Of a stretch of DNA of 64,000 nucleotides, positions 11,061 to 23,117 are shown piece after piece. The notes beneath the pieces are model-generated. The model ran no database searches. It saw only the letters and a program-made list of their open reading frames with translations, and was not told the origin of the DNA. The position numbers and the translations under genes are program-made. Every line of letters begins with the position of its first letter. Position 1 is the first letter of the stretch. Source of the DNA: Ryuthela nishihirai (taxonomy: Eukaryota > Arthropoda > Arachnida > Araneae > Heptathelidae); assembly GCA_038380435.1 (NCBI GenBank), contig JAWZYU010000028.1, positions 28,752,201 to 28,816,200 of the forward strand, given 5' to 3'.

Positions 11061-11179
11061 CTCAAAAGATAAACAACCCAATCCAAATCATATAAGATCA
11101 TTTTGCATATTTTAATCATGACTTTATACGTTTCATCATAATTTTTGCATCTATTGGAATGATTTCTATCTTCTTACAG

Positions 11180-11278
11180 CGTGAAGAACAGCTCTTGCCT
11201 TATCCTTACCACACCGACTGCGTAAATTACACCAAAGAATGGATTAAAAATGGCAGAATTGGAGTACGGAGCAAGCAG
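11180..11278 (+). CDS. DEG/ENaC channel exon (TDCVNY)
   Basis: Acceptor CTATCTTCTTACAG, donor GTAAGG at 11279; 99 bp, phase 0 on both sides. Encodes REEQLLPYPYHTDC then VNYTKEWIKNGRIGVRSKQ, the family's 'L..PY...C' block leading into the cysteine-rich region, with an NYT glycosylation sequon. Confidence 0.92.
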
Positions 11279-11474
11279 GTAAGGGCTCATTCTTCTCTCT
11301 CTCTACGAAGTGTACAAAAAAGTATTATTATTGTTAAAAACAGAGATAAGTTCGAGATCGGGCTTTGTAGTATTCAAAATAGCACAAACGACTTCGTGGT
11401 GTGGCGGGCCAGGACTCAGAATAATTTAAATTTCAAATATATTTGATAATATGGAAAAACTAATTAAATACGTA

Positions 11475-11724
11475 TAATTTTAGTATGTTATCTCTTAAAG
11501 CAAAACAGTTAAGTTCTCCACCCACTCTGGGCGTACGGAGTCAATTCATTGTTGCCGAATGGCATTACACAGCTAAATTTTCAAATTTCTGTCATAAATA
11601 AATACGTCATATGTAATATTCGTTTATAATTTTATAATTTTAAAATTTTTCCACAGTTAGAGGGCACAGTTACAGCTTTTAGGGGATTCGGAAAATGCGA
11701 ATCGTAATATTTCAACCATAACTC
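11475..11724 (+). repeat. Repeat C, proximal half
   Basis: Shares 'GTCAATTCATTGTTGCC', 'TTTCAAATTTCTG.CATAAA' and 'TTAGAGGGCACAGTTA' with 55690, 56640 and 61257. It continues at 12787 after the LINE insertion. Non-coding. Confidence 0.75.
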
Positions 11725-12786
11725 ATCATCATCATCATCCTGAAGCAGCCATAGGCTACGGAGGTTGAACCAGATTGTGCAATTTAGTTCTCTAAGCATA
11801 TCTGTCCTGAGCTGCATTTGCTGCATCTGGCCACTGTAGATCAATTTTAATGAGGTTCTGTTTGACATTGTCTGTCCAACGCATTCTAGGTCTCCCCTTC
11901 TTTCTGAGGCCTTTAGGCACACTGTTCATAACCTTATTCGCTAATCTGTAGTTATGCATATGGGCAACATAACCAAACCAACGGAGTCTCTCTCTGCACA
12001 ATATGCTGCTTAAAGGAGGTTGCCGACTCCTTTGCCTAACAACCTACAAAGTACCAAGATTTTGTGTAGCATCGTTTTACCTAATGTTTTACCTAATTTC
12101 CAAGATTTTGTACCAAGATTTTGTGTAGCATCGAAAATAAAAGGAGTTGTTTATAAAGGATCCAAGTGTAACTACCATTACTAAGCCTAGAAAGAACCAA
12201 ACTATTTTACAGTCTAATTTTAGTCTTTAAGTGTATGCACCTATTTCTCCACACTCTCCATAGATCCTTAAAAGTCCCAGCAGCAATAGCTATTCATCTG
12301 TTAATCTCATGCTTCACATCACCAGTATCTGTTATATAGCTCTCGTGATAATTAAATTGAGATACTTGTTCAATGGTGCAACCATTCAGATTAACTGAAC
12401 CACAACCTATCCGACCAATTTTCAATCTGTTTATCACCATACTTGATTACCAATCTCATCAAGAGCCCTAATGAAAGAGGTACTCTCTTCAACATCATTT
12501 GCCAAAAGGGCCAAATCATCAGCGTAATCTAAAGTCAGAAATTTTCAGATCTCTAGACTATTTAAACCCAAAATCTTTCCCTTGAAGTGAATTTCGCAGA
12601 GCATAATCAATAACCAAGCTAAAGAGAAAAGGAGATAAAATGCACCCTTGTCGAATACCAGAAGCAACGCTAAACCAATTGCTACAAGCTTTTCCAACCC
12701 TCACACATGACTCAGTGTTATTATAGAGAGCTTTCATTATGTCAACTTAGCCAAACGATCTCACGATCAACCACAAATTATGAATA
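11725..12786 (-). mobile_element. Non-LTR retrotransposon (LINE) 3' part, decayed
   Basis: Minus-strand reading gives, N to C, reverse transcriptase pieces 'RQGCILSPFLFSLVIDYAL' and the catalytic YADD (12515-12526) followed by DLALLANDVEE. Further on is the C-terminal block RLRWFGYVAHM ... GRPRMRWTDNVKQ. It ends in a CAT/ATG triplet array. Stops and frameshifts make it a dead copy. It is inserted in Repeat C, whose halves flank it. RTE- or CR1-like is a guess; clade not established. Confidence 0.82.
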
Positions 12787-12900
12787 TCCAACTTAAAAAG
12801 AATTTTTAATTTATTTCTATCATTAAAAAAATCGATATATATAGATGGACAGACAAAGTGAACATACCATCTCGTTTTCATTATTTTTTTAAACTAGACA
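12787..12900 (+). repeat. Repeat C, distal half
   Basis: 'AACTTAAAAAGAATTTTTAA' and 'AGATGGACAGACA' ... 'CATCTCGTTTTC' match the end of the Repeat C array at 61890-62020, completing the copy begun at 11475. Confidence 0.75.
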
Positions 12901-13324
12901 AAATATACGTCATGTGGTTTTTGATTATTATTTTATGTATTCTCTATCTGAAATAATTGAATGGTTCTTTGCATTTACAATGATATTACCCACAAACTTC
13001 CAGTTTAAATTAGTATTTCTAATATTTTTCGTTCCAAATAACATAAATATTTTATTTTGTCATAAAACGGTATAAGAATAATAATATAAGAATAAAATAA
13101 ATGATTAACAACAGGCCTTAGTAGTAGTATAAATGAGAGTTCTGGCACAGTGTTAAAGTATAGGGAATTCTATGTTAACCTATGGGAAAAGTTTCGGGAG
13201 AAGCGTAATTTGTTGTGGTTTTGTGTCAGAATCTGATTGAGATGTATATAGTAAAACGTTCTTCTGGCATTGCTGTATACATGTCTAATGATGCACCCGA
13301 ATTTTTTTCCCCAAAATTGGGAAT
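12901..13324 (+). other. Intron, no feature recognised
   Basis: AT-rich; no repeat or coding signal recognised. Confidence 0.5.
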
Positions 13325-13520
13325 GCTAGGCTCAACAACTATCGATATGGTTCGGCATGGGCTCAGGAGCTTTCGAAATGGTTCGGGATTTGACTCAACA
13401 ACTGTCGAAAAGGTTCCGGCTTGAGTTCAATTGTCAAAATGTTCTGGCTCGGGCTCACAACTGTCGAAAAGATTCCGGTTTGGGCTCAACTATTGTCGAA
13501 ATGCTTCCAGCTTGGGAAGC
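13325..13520 (+). repeat. Degenerate tandem repeat, ~35 bp
   Basis: About five imperfect units of the form 'GGCTCAACAACTGTCGAAA' + 'GGTTCCGG'. The overlapping open frames are by-products of the repeat. Confidence 0.65.
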
Positions 13521-13654
13521 ACTGGAATACAAAATGTTCAAGAACCATATTTTTAAACGGAACATGCATCAAATGATAATCGAAATGGAATTAAATTTTG
13601 AGAGTGTAATTTTGATTATTATAATGAAAACAGAAATATATTTTACAATTGCAG

Positions 13655-13757
13655 ATGTGTGCCCATGCTTGTGCTGTTGATCGCATGATCGAGCAATGTG
13701 GATGTGTACGTCCAGAAGTCGTAATTCCTCATAAGGAAAAGTTATGTGAAATAGAAG
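13655..13757 (+). CDS. DEG/ENaC channel exon, cysteine-rich 1
   Basis: Acceptor TTTTACAATTGCAG, donor GTAAGA at 13758; enters in phase 0, leaves in phase 1. Encodes MCAHACAVDRMIEQCGC then VRPEVVIPHKEKLCEIE. Five cysteines with the C...C........CGC spacing typical of the family's extracellular cysteine-rich domain. Confidence 0.93.
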
Positions 13758-13989
13758 GTAAGAAATTCTGATATTTTTCGTCAATAAAACGGCAGAAAAA
13801 AATCACTAAGCAGTAAGACTCATTCATATACATGCATTTCGTTTATATTTTTTCATTGCTAGCCTCCACTTCAACATTCATTCATTCTGAAGCCATCGAA
13901 ACCTCTCTAAGTCTTGATTTTTCAGCAATATTCGTTCAGTGTGTGTGTAGACGGTGTATTCCAAACTTTTTTCACATTCCGTTATTTAT

Positions 13990-16370
13990 CTGAGGCCATC
14001 ACAACTCCAATGTTTCTCTTTGAGACGGTCGCAACACCAATATATCACTTTGAGACGGTCGCAACACCAATATATCACTTTGAGACGATCGCAACACCAA
14101 TATATCTCTTTGAGACGGTTATAACTTCAATACCTGTCTTAAAATGGTCGTAACACCAATATATCTCTTTGAGACGGTCAGAACCCAATACCTGTCTTTA
14201 AGGTGTCGTAACACCAATATATCTCTTTGAGATGGTCAGAACCCCAATGCCTGTCTTTCAGGTGATCGCAACCTCAATATCTCTCTTTGAGACGGTCCCA
14301 ACCTCAATATCTCTCTATGATATGATCATAACATCTATAATGGTGTTTCAAGTGGTCGAAACAAGCTGTCTCTATCACATCGCAAGCCCTTTTTTTTAGT
14401 CTATCGCAACCTTAATATCTGTCTCTGATCAGCAGAATGTCCCATTTGAAATAGAAATATTAAATCTCATTGTTATGTTTTTACAGAATCTATCTCTGAG
14501 ACCAACACGATCACATATTTGTCTCTGCGATCATCACGATCCTAGTGTGTGTGTGCATGCGTGCGTGTGTGTGTGTCTCTTAGACCATAACCCCAATATC
14601 TTTCTGACATCATAGTGATCATACATCTGCCTCAGACAATTCCAGCCCCAGTATCTGTTTCTGAAACCAGCACTATCGCAATATCTGTCTCTGAAACTAA
14701 CGCTATCCAAATTATTTATCTCCGACGCCATCACAACCCCAATATCTGTCTCTCAGAGACCAACACGATCACATATTTGTCCCTAAGATCGTCACGATCT
14801 CACATTTATCTCATACCATCTGGACCCCAACCACATTATTATCTCTGAGACAATTGCTGTCCAAAGAATTTATCTCTGAGACCATCACATCCCCAATATC
14901 TGTCTTTGAGACCATCACAACCATATATTTGTCTCTGACCATCAGCACCCCATTATCTGTCTCTTAGGCTAAGAGTTCTCAACGTGGGGTAAGCGGTAAA
15001 ATTTTTTGAGGTACGACGTGAGAGCTCAAAGGTCGCTAGATGTAAGTACAAAATTTAATGTGTATATATATATATTTGTTTTACTTTATTCCCATTGTTA
15101 TACTATGCATATAGTTTTATCTATCAAGGGTTGTGACAGTTACATACACAAAGGGTACAAGGGGTACGCCAGTTACATACACATTTCCAGGAGGTACGTG
15201 AAGCATAAAAGATTAAGAATCACTGTCTTCGACCATCGCGACCCCAATAACTATTGGTATGACACCCTCAGTATCTGTCTCTGAAACTTTTTTTCTTTGC
15301 AGCATTCAGGACAGAGAACAAACCTAGAAGTTACTCCTAACTTTTACAGATCCGAAATCACTTCTGACCATTGCCTTAGCTAGAGCTAACACGGCAAAGT
15401 TTGCCGTGCTGGAATAGTAGCTAGTTGTACGACCATGCCACTTGAGGCCACAGTATCTCTGAAACCCTCATTATCCCAATATCTGTCTCTGAGACTATCG
15501 CTATCCAAAATATTTTTCTCTGGGATCATCACAACCTTAAATATCTCTCTCTCTCTGAGACCATCGCGACCCGCAAAAAAATATTTATAAGACTGTCCCA
15601 GTCCCAATATTTTTCTCTGAAACAGGCATAACCCTAATGTCTGTCTCTAGATCATCATCATCACATATTTGTCTCTGAGACCATCATGACCCCAAAAAAT
15701 ATTTATGAGACTGTTTCGGTCCCAATATTTTTCTCTGAAACAGTCATAACCCCAATATCTGTCTCTAGACCATCATCATCACATATTTCTCTCTCAGATC
15801 ATCATGACCCCAAAAAATATTTTTGAGACTGTCCCGGCCCCAATATTTTTCTCTGAAACAGTCATAACCCCAATATGTCTCTAGACCATCATCATCACAT
15901 ATTTGTCTCCGAGACCACCATGACCCCAAAAAATATTTATGAGCTGTTCCGGCCCCAATATTTTTCTCTGAAAGCCCAATATCTGTCTCCAGACCATCAT
16001 CATCGCATATTTGTCTCTGAGACCAACATGACCCCAAAAAATATTTATGTGTTACGGCCCCAATATTTTTCTCTGAAACAGTCATAACCCCAATATCTGT
16101 CTCTAGACCATCATCATCACATATTTATCTCTAAGACCAACATGGCCCCAGTATCTGTCTCTGAGTACCACGACCCCAATAATTAACTCTGAGACTGTCA
16201 CAATCCCAGTATCTGTCTCTGAGACTATTGTGATCAGATATCTGCCGCTTAGACCATTGCGATCCCTCTGAAACCGTCACCATCCCAACATCTGTCTCTG
16301 AGGCTATCACTATCCAAAATATTTATCTCAGAGACTATCGCAACCCCAATGCCTCAGACCATTGCACTGG
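13990..16370 (+). repeat. Minisatellite, ~30-bp unit with ~115-bp higher order
   Basis: About 75 degenerate units of the type 'CTCTGAGACCATCACAACCC' + 'CAATATCTGT'. Between about 15560 and 16140 units are grouped: the marker ACCATCATCATCACATATTT recurs near 15650, 15769, 15884, 15988 and 16107, a higher-order period of 104-119 bp, i.e. about four units. A 256-bp foreign insert sits at 14970. Lies in the intron between the exons at 13655 and 20731. Reading frames across it are artefacts. Confidence 0.9.
14970..15225. mobile_element. Possible hAT-type MITE inside the minisatellite
   Basis: Interrupts the minisatellite with unrelated sequence. Ends are TAAGAGTTCTCAAC and GATTAAGAATCACTG (inverse CAGTGATTCTTAATC), flanked by TCTTAGGC and TCTTCGAC (6 of 8 identical). 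It carries internal 'GGGTACAAGGGGTACGCC' repeats and no coding region. Confidence 0.55.
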
Positions 16371-16659
16371 AACGCTGGATTACTTCTATCGCAATGAGAA
16401 CATCTTCCACCACTTGTGACGACCGCGGTTGACAAGCGGCATGATGATTTGGTGCCAATGATCCTCGCATTCGAACCACGGCAATGAATAGCGGTAAACG
16501 TCTGCTGGGAGTTTTTCTTCCTATCGCCGACTTTCAGCTATTGCTTTGCGTAACATTTCCCCGGTAAATGTCACTGAACTCTTAAAATGTAAACTCCATA
16601 ATGTTGAACACGAATTTTATCAGTGCACCATTCTTGATAGAACACTCGGATTAATCCAG

Positions 16660-16990
16660 TTTTATCTATCCTGATTTATGATTAAATCCTGCTCCTGAAG
16701 CCATTTTGTAACTTCCTCTTTGGCGCTATCATCCTCGGAAATGTTTCTTGTGTTTAGTTATTTTTAATCTTGTGTCTAATTAAGTTTTTCTCTTCCCTAT
16801 CAAATTAAAATCCGAGAGTGCCAGATCTGGCCTGTATAGTGGATGTTGAATAGTAGCCCATCACCAGCTGCAAAGATCCTCATCCACTACGGTCACACGA
16901 TCATTTCCGAACTCACAGTATCATTTCCTCACATGGAGGACTGACTGGAAATCCCATCTGTACACAGCCAGAAGCTGCGCCAAAAAACAG
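16660..16990 (-). pseudogene. Mariner-type transposase relic (C-terminus)
   Basis: Minus-strand pieces read 'HPLYRPDLALSDF', 'KKHFRG' and 'DDSAKEEVTKWLQEQD', the order at the C-terminal end of mariner (SETMAR-like) transposases, with stops and frameshifts between them. No ends recognised. Confidence 0.7.
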
Positions 16991-17020
16991 AACTGCTGCT
17001 AGGATCTCCAGCTTTATATA

Positions 17021-17599
17021 CAGGGTGTCCCTGAATTCATGGCCCAAATGTGAGGGGATGGTAGTACACACCAAATCCACCAATATTCGTCATAGAATAT
17101 GCGGCTGCAAACGCAGCCCGGTGCCGGTAGGGGGCACATTTCAGCACAGACGTGCGTCAGCATCTTCATATCACATTTGGGAACCGATGGATTGGGCGCG
17201 GTGGTCCCATCCCTGGCCCCCCAGATCGCCCGATCTTTCTTGTATTGATTTCTTTCTGTGAGGACATTTGAAGAGTGTCGTGTACGAGACGCCCGTCAGT
17301 CCGCGGGGGATGTGGTAGCCCGACTGTCCGTTACAGCCGCCGATGTGTGCGACAAGCGCGGTGTTTACGAGCAGGTACGTCGATCACTACTCCGCCGTTG
17401 TGCCGCCTGTATCAACGTTGGTGGGCGGACGTTTGAGCATTAGTTGTAATGATCTCCAATAAATGTCACTCTGGAAACATGTGTCTGTCCTTCATTTCCG
17501 ACTCCTCACTGAGTTTGCGGCAGCATATTCTATGACGAATATTAGTGGGTTTGGTGTGTACTACCATCCCCTCAGGGCCATGAATTCAGGGACACCCTG
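17021..17599 (+). mobile_element. Tc1/mariner-type deletion derivative with TIRs
   Basis: TA on both sides (17019-17020 and 17600-17601). Inverted ends of about 75-80 bp begin CAGGGTGTCCCTGAATTCAT. Between them lies only the 3' part of a transposase: WPPRSPDLSCIDFFL, a stop where Trp is normally found, then GDVVARLSVTAADVC and CAACINVGGRTFEH in another frame. The element lost the 5' two thirds of its gene; it is non-autonomous and its transposase is dead. Confidence 0.88.
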
Positions 17600-17601
17600 T
17601 A

Positions 17602-18552
17602 TACGGGTAGTAGGTTCACAATGCCGTTCGGACTCTGCCCCTCACAACACGAGTGTGTAGCAGTACTACTACCGCCACTTAGCGGCACTATTTGGTTCTA
17701 ACATTCTGTGGTGGCATAGACACAGATGTTTGTTTTAACGAGATTTTTAATAAAATACAAACTGTGGACAACCTTACTTTTCACTTACCCTCCTACATAA
17801 ATTGTCAATTGATGGGATTTTTTTTAATAAAATTCAAACTGTGAACCTTACTTTCTGTCTTACCCTCATGCATAAAAGTTACGCTAAGCAGTTTCTGTTC
17901 TTGCAATCTCTTTTTATTAATGCAATCTAAAATTTGAAATAAATTCACAGGATCCATCTTTACTATCCTAATTCGATTGCACTAAAATTAAAAGAAAAAA
18001 ACAAACATTTCTGAAATTTTTCTTTCATATTTGCAGTTCTATTCAAAGTAATTATTTTATGTTAGTATTGTAAAACCTTCAGAAAACGTGAATGACTTGA
18101 ATGTCAGGAAGCGTGTGACACTTAATTTTGTTCGGAAACTGCGAAAATCTGATTCCAGGATTGCATTAGAGATTAACGGTTATGAACTGCTTCCAGTCTA
18201 ATCCGTTCCAGTTGTTGGATTTGAAATCGTTTCAATGCTCCTTGAATTATGTATATTTTGAAACGATTAATACTCTGAAACAAAAAATGAAATGGCAAAT
18301 TAACAAATGAAATTCATTTTAACTAAAGAAAAATTATTTCAACTTATTGGAAAAAAGTGAGCTCCCTAACATCACTTATGATGTTTCAATTACCCATATT
18401 TTTCAGTTATCTGTGCATTAAACGGTGTCTATTAACACAGGTTTACTTGATTGGGAAACCTTTTGTTAACTTCCTTTCACCAAAGTCACAGAATAACCTC
18501 GTGAGTTTGAAACTCATTTCGAAAATCCTCAGAAAATGGTAGCAATATTATA
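17602..18552 (+). other. Intron, no feature recognised
   Basis: AT-rich; 'TTTTTAATAAAAT.CAAACTGTG' occurs twice near 17740 and 17825, suggesting a short local duplication. No coding or shared repeat. Confidence 0.5.
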
Positions 18553-18564
18553 CCACAATGAAGG

Positions 18565-18955
18565 GTTGGGTTGGGTTGTTTTACCTCTGAGCGGCACTTT
18601 TTTGCACACCATGGGCTAAATGGCCAGGTCACATTGACCCCGAAAGCTCAGAGAAGGTTGGGGGAGGGGACCCACTGGAACAGCTGTTGGGAGACAGATG
18701 GTAACCTCCCGTCAAGGCCATCCAGCGTGTTCTTTAACGTGCACAAGGTATGCCTCTCCCGCACACGGGTTACGGCCTAACGTTCCATCCGACGGACGGC
18801 GGCCTTTCCAAGCCCATCGGTGTCCCCTACTGACCGTGGGCAGGGCGGGGAATTTTGCGGAGATAAATCTCAACGCTGACCCAGCTGGGACTCGAACCTG
18901 TGAACTACAGATTACGAGCCTGGCGCGCTACCGACTGAGCCACCCCCCCCCCCCC
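18565..18955 (-). repeat. SINE-A, full length, TSD
   Basis: Flanked by CCACAATGAAGG (18553-18564 and 18956-18967). Complete from the GGGTT-type tail to the head, where the run of G before the A box is expanded to about 17. Antisense to the channel gene. Confidence 0.95.
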
Positions 18956-18967
18956 CCACAATGAAGG

Positions 18968-20036
18968 AGATCGTGTTGAGGCCCAAGAGATTACAGAAGA
19001 GGGTAACAGTAATTCCTCGCAATCAGGAAGATCGAGTCTAGACACAAGAGCTTAGAGAAGACGGTAAAATAGTTCTTCACAATGGGTAAGATCGAGCCGA
19101 ATCAAGAGGTTAACAGTAATTATCCACAACGGGAAAAATCCGGTCGAGTCACAAGAGCTTACAGCAGATGATAACAGTAATTCCCCACAATCAAGAAAAT
19201 TGAGTCGAGTCAGTAGGGCTTACAGTAGAGAATAACAGTATAAATACGTCAAGCAGCTGCTTGCCACAGAGGTCTGACCGAAGCCTTTCAGTTTAATACG
19301 CCATAGTATAAGGTCCCTAAGGATGGCGGACCTCAGCAGAAAGACAGCACAAACATCCATGGCTTACCAGAGCTCGAACCCAGGTCCCTTTGATCAGTAG
19401 TCAAGCGCGCTAACCACGGCCACGCAAAATTCCCTACAATCAGAAAGATCTACTAGAATCAAAAGGAGTTTAATACGCCATAGTATAAGGTCCCTGAGGA
19501 TGGCGGACCTCAGCAGAAAGACAGCACAAACATCCATGGCTTACCAGGGCTCGAACCCAGGTTCCTTTGATCAGTAGTCAAGCGCGCTAACCACGGCCAC
19601 GCAAAATTCCCTACAATCAGAAAGATCTACTAGAATCAAAAGGAGTTACAAAAAAGGGTAGCAATAATATCCAGCAATGAGAAAAATCGAGTCCGGCCAC
19701 AAAGACTTACATATGAGATTAACAGTATGTCCTATCAATTGGGAAAATCCAGTCCAACCACAAGGATTTGCAGAAGAGGTCAACAATAGTTGACCACAAT
19801 GGTAAAGATTCAGTCGAGTCACAAAGGCTTAGGTAGAGGATAACAGTAATTTCCCACATTTAGGAAGATCGAGTTGAGTCACGAGAGTTTAAAAAAGAGG
19901 GTAACAGTAGTTCTGCACAATGGGGAAGATGCAGCCGAATCAAAAGAACTTACAGAATAGGATAACTGTAATTTCCCACAATCAACCGCAGTTCCCCACA
20001 ACGGAAGAGATCCAATCGAGTAACAAAGGCTTTCCT
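18968..20036 (+). repeat. Tandem repeat, ~62-bp unit
   Basis: Degenerate units built on 'GAAGATCGAGTCGAGTCACA', 'AGAGCTTACAGAAGAGG' and 'TAACAGTAATTCCCCACAAT'. Interrupted by a SINE-B insert (19251-19433), then duplicated together with it: the block from 19291 is repeated from 19468 (period 177 bp). Confidence 0.85.
19251..19433 (-). repeat. SINE-B copy, partly duplicated downstream
   Basis: Starts 'AAGCAGCTGCTTGCCACAGA' and ends in the tRNA-like head on the minus strand (B box complement 'GAGCTCGAACCC'). Its inner part reappears at 19468-19610 as part of a 177-bp tandem duplication that includes flanking minisatellite, so the second piece is a local duplication, not a new insertion. Confidence 0.85.
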
Positions 20037-20046
20037 TGACGTCGGA

Positions 20047-20434
20047 TTGGGTTGGGTTGTTTTACCTCTGAGCGGCACTATTTTACACACCATGGGCTAA
20101 ATGGCCAGGTCACAAGGACCCAGAAAGCTCAGAGAAGGTTGGGGGAGGGGACCCACTGGAACAGTTGTTGGGAGACAGATGGTAGCCTCCCGTCAAGGCC
20201 ATCCAGCGTGTTCTTAACGTGCACAGGGTATGGCTCTCCCGCGCAGGGACCACGGCTTAACGTCCCATCCGACGGATGGCGGCCTTTCCAAGCCCATCGG
20301 TGTCCCCTACTGACCGTGGGCAGGACGGGGAATTTTGCGGAGATAAATCTCAACGCTGACCCAGCTGGGACTCGAACCTGGGAACTACAGATTACGAGCC
20401 TGGCGCGCTACCGACTGAGCCACCCCCGCCCCCA
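20047..20434 (-). repeat. SINE-A, full length, TSD
   Basis: Flanked by the perfect 10-bp duplication TGACGTCGGA (20037-20046 and 20435-20444). Little diverged. Antisense to the channel gene. Confidence 0.95.
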
Positions 20435-20730
20435 TGACGTCGGAGGGTATTATACATCACCCAGCTCAAACAGATAGGAAGTAGGCTATTGCAGGAGTTT
20501 GTTGCATTAGGAATGTACTGAAAATTAAACGCTGCAAACAGAATATATGATAGAGAAAAAAATACTTAGCCTTTCCTTTAAAACTCAATTCCTGAAACTT
20601 CATTGATCATTCCTTTTAACATATTTTAATCTGTACTCTCCACACCATTTTAAGCATTTAGCCAGTTTCTATTACAAAAGCCTTAACTACGATATCTTTT
20701 TGAAGGATTTATGAACTCATTTCTTTACAG

Positions 20731-20800
20731 AAGACGTTTGCATCGTTCAAAAAGCTGCAAAGACCACTGATTGTTTCAGAGAATGCAAACAAGATTGTCT
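20731..20800 (+). CDS. DEG/ENaC channel exon, cysteine-rich 2
   Basis: Acceptor CTCATTTCTTTACAG, donor GTAAGT at 20801. Enters after one codon base, leaves with two. Encodes EDVCIVQKAAKTTDC then FRECKQDC, four cysteines in the family's 'C...C...C' arrangement. Confidence 0.92.
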
Positions 20801-21264
20801 GTAAGTATAAATATATTTATATATTGAAATTGTAAACCTTTTAATCGAATTAAAAAGGGTCAGCTTTGAAATTTGTACTCTTAAAACTTAAAATTGTTTA
20901 CAGACATCAAAAAGAGTTAAAGAACATCGATTTTTTTTGTAAACAACTAAAATATAAAAAGATGTACAAGCATTCCGCGACTAATACAATAGATACTTTC
21001 TTCAAAAATATTAATATATGATGAATTTGTATTAGTCAGACATCAATTTCTCATAAGAAATAATGTAAATAGTGGGATGCCTTCCAGATTCCTAACCTGA
21101 TTGACATATTTTTCATTTTAATCCTTTATTCTGACTATACTTTGTGTTAATTATTTTTTCATATATATTATATATGTAACTTTTTCTTCACAGGAAAGTA
21201 ACGATGTTAAAAGTAGAAACAAAAAATGGCTAAATGCAGTTTTACTTTATTTCATAACACGCAG
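20801..21264 (+). other. Intron, no feature recognised
   Basis: AT-rich leader to the 50-bp minisatellite; nothing recognised. Confidence 0.5.
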
Positions 21265-22290
21265 AGGTGAATATCGAGAAATGAAGATTGAATTTGAGAA
21301 ATTGGTTGCTTTAGAAATTGTTGTTGAGTAATGATGATTGAAATTGAGAATCTGATTGCTTTACAAATTGTTCTCAAGTAATGATGATTGAAATTGAGAA
21401 ACTGATTGCTTTAGAAATTGTTGTTGATTAATGAAGATTGAATTTGAGAAACTGGTTGCTTTAGAAATTGTTGCTGAGTAATGATGATTGAAATTGAGAA
21501 TCTGATTGCTTTACAAATTGTTCTCAAGTAATGATGATTGAAATTGAGAAACTGATTGCTTTAGAAATTGTTCTCAAGTAATGATGATTGAAATTGAGAA
21601 ACTGATTGCTTTAGAAATTGTTGTTGATTAATGAAGATTGAAATTGAGAAACTGTTTGCTTTAGAAATTGTTGTTGAGTAATGCATGACTGAAATTGAAA
21701 AACTGATTGCTTTAGAAATATTGTCGAGTAATAATGATTGAAATTGGGAAAATGATTGCTTCAGAAATTGTTCTCAAAGAAATGATGATTGAAATTGAGA
21801 AACTAATTGCTTTAGAAATTGTTGCCGAGTAATAAAGATTGAAATTTTGAAACTGATTGCTTTTTGAATTGTTGTCGAGCAAGGAAGATTGAAATTGAAA
21901 AATTGATTGCTTTTTGAATTGTTGTCGAGCAAGGAAGATTGAAATTGAAAAATTGATTGCTTTAGAAACTGTTGTCGAGTAATGAAGACTGAAATTGAGA
22001 AACTGATTGCTTTAGAAATTGTTGTTGATTAATGAAGATTGAAATTGAGAAACTGATTGCTTTAGAAATTGTTGTTGAGTAATGCATGATTGAAATTGAA
22101 AAACTGATTGCTTTAGAAACTGTTGTCGAGTAATGAAGACTGAAATTGAGAAACTGATTGCTTTAGAAATTGTTGTTGAGTAATGCATGATTGAAATTGA
22201 AAAACTGATTGCTTTAGAAACTGTTGTCGAGTAATGAAGACTGAAATTGAGAAACTGATTGCTTTAGAAATTGTTGTCGTGTAATGAAGA
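21265..22290 (+). repeat. Minisatellite, 50-bp unit, ~20 copies
   Basis: Unit starts TAATGATGATTGAAATTGAG and continues 'AAACTGATTGCTTTAGAAAT' + 'TGTTGTTGAG'. Spacing is exactly 50 bp over most of the array (for example 21331 to 21381). Variants (TTGTTGAGTAATGCATGA, TTGTCGAGTAATGAAGAC) alternate, showing block duplications inside the array. Confidence 0.93.
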
Positions 22291-22886
22291 TGTATGTTGT
22301 AATGTGTATGAAGATGTATGTTGTAAGTTGTATGTGTAATGAACAAGCATTTTTACTCGACACACGACAAGTTAATCCTTTTAACCAAAAAGAATGAATT
22401 TATATACTTCTACATTGTCAATGTCAGCGCCAATTAAAATGTTCTCTGTGGTTTAAATACATATATTATAGCTGTTTAAACCTATTAATTACATAATACA
22501 CTAGTATTATAATAAGGTAATAAATTAAATAACTAATTGTATAGAAAAATGTAAGACATCATTTCCGAAATGATGAAATTATGAATAAGGAGAGCATCCA
22601 AGGTTTCTTCTGATGTGCTAAATGCAATCATATAAACGATCGTACACAAGAAGTGGAAAAATCGTATTAAACCAAAAGATGTTAGTCGAAAACCACCTCT
22701 ATTTTGGAAATCGTTTTAGTCCGGACAGGGTGTATTATATGGTTTTTAAAAGAATATAATCCTATATCAAATTTACATATAAAACTAACGTACTCTATTA
22801 ACAAAACAGGGTTCCTTGCTAATCAAATGCTCATCACGTTTATATTTAATTCAATGTTTCGTACATACTATTCTTCTTCTTTTCAG
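22291..22886 (+). other. Intron, no feature recognised
   Basis: AT-rich; a short 'GTATGAAGATGTATGTTGTAA' duplication trails the minisatellite. Ends in the acceptor TTCTTCTTTTCAG. Confidence 0.5.
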
Positions 22887-22935
22887 ATCTACGTCATTTG
22901 AGTATGAGGTTAAAGAACGTGATGCCGAAAGGCAG
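22887..22935 (+). CDS. DEG/ENaC channel exon (49 bp)
   Basis: Acceptor TTCTTCTTTTCAG, donor GTAAGT at 22936. One base completes a Leu codon from the previous exon; then STSFEYEVKERDAERQ; phase 0 exit. Too short to stand alone, but splice sites and phase agree on both sides. Confidence 0.85.
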
Positions 22936-23117
22936 GTAAGTCATTTTACCGTTATCTACAGTTAAACATCAATTTAAAAAAAAATACAGTTTTACTCTTG
23001 TATGAACAATAGCCAGCTGAAAGAAGTAATGCATTTATCATTATCACAAACAATGGAAGTAGAGCTAACCACATTATTTGGAATATGTCTGAAATGCTCA
23101 GCCCACTTAGCCATGAC

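Noticed and set aside
13990..16370. CRISPR-like array
   Set aside because: Units are contiguous and degenerate with no unique spacers, in a eukaryotic intron.
20052..20477. Frames such as 'GCFTSERHFFAHHGLNGQV' seen at many places
   Set aside because: A conserved by-product of young SINE-A copies (also at 25741, 27854, 29534, 33919); conservation reflects recent insertion, not coding.
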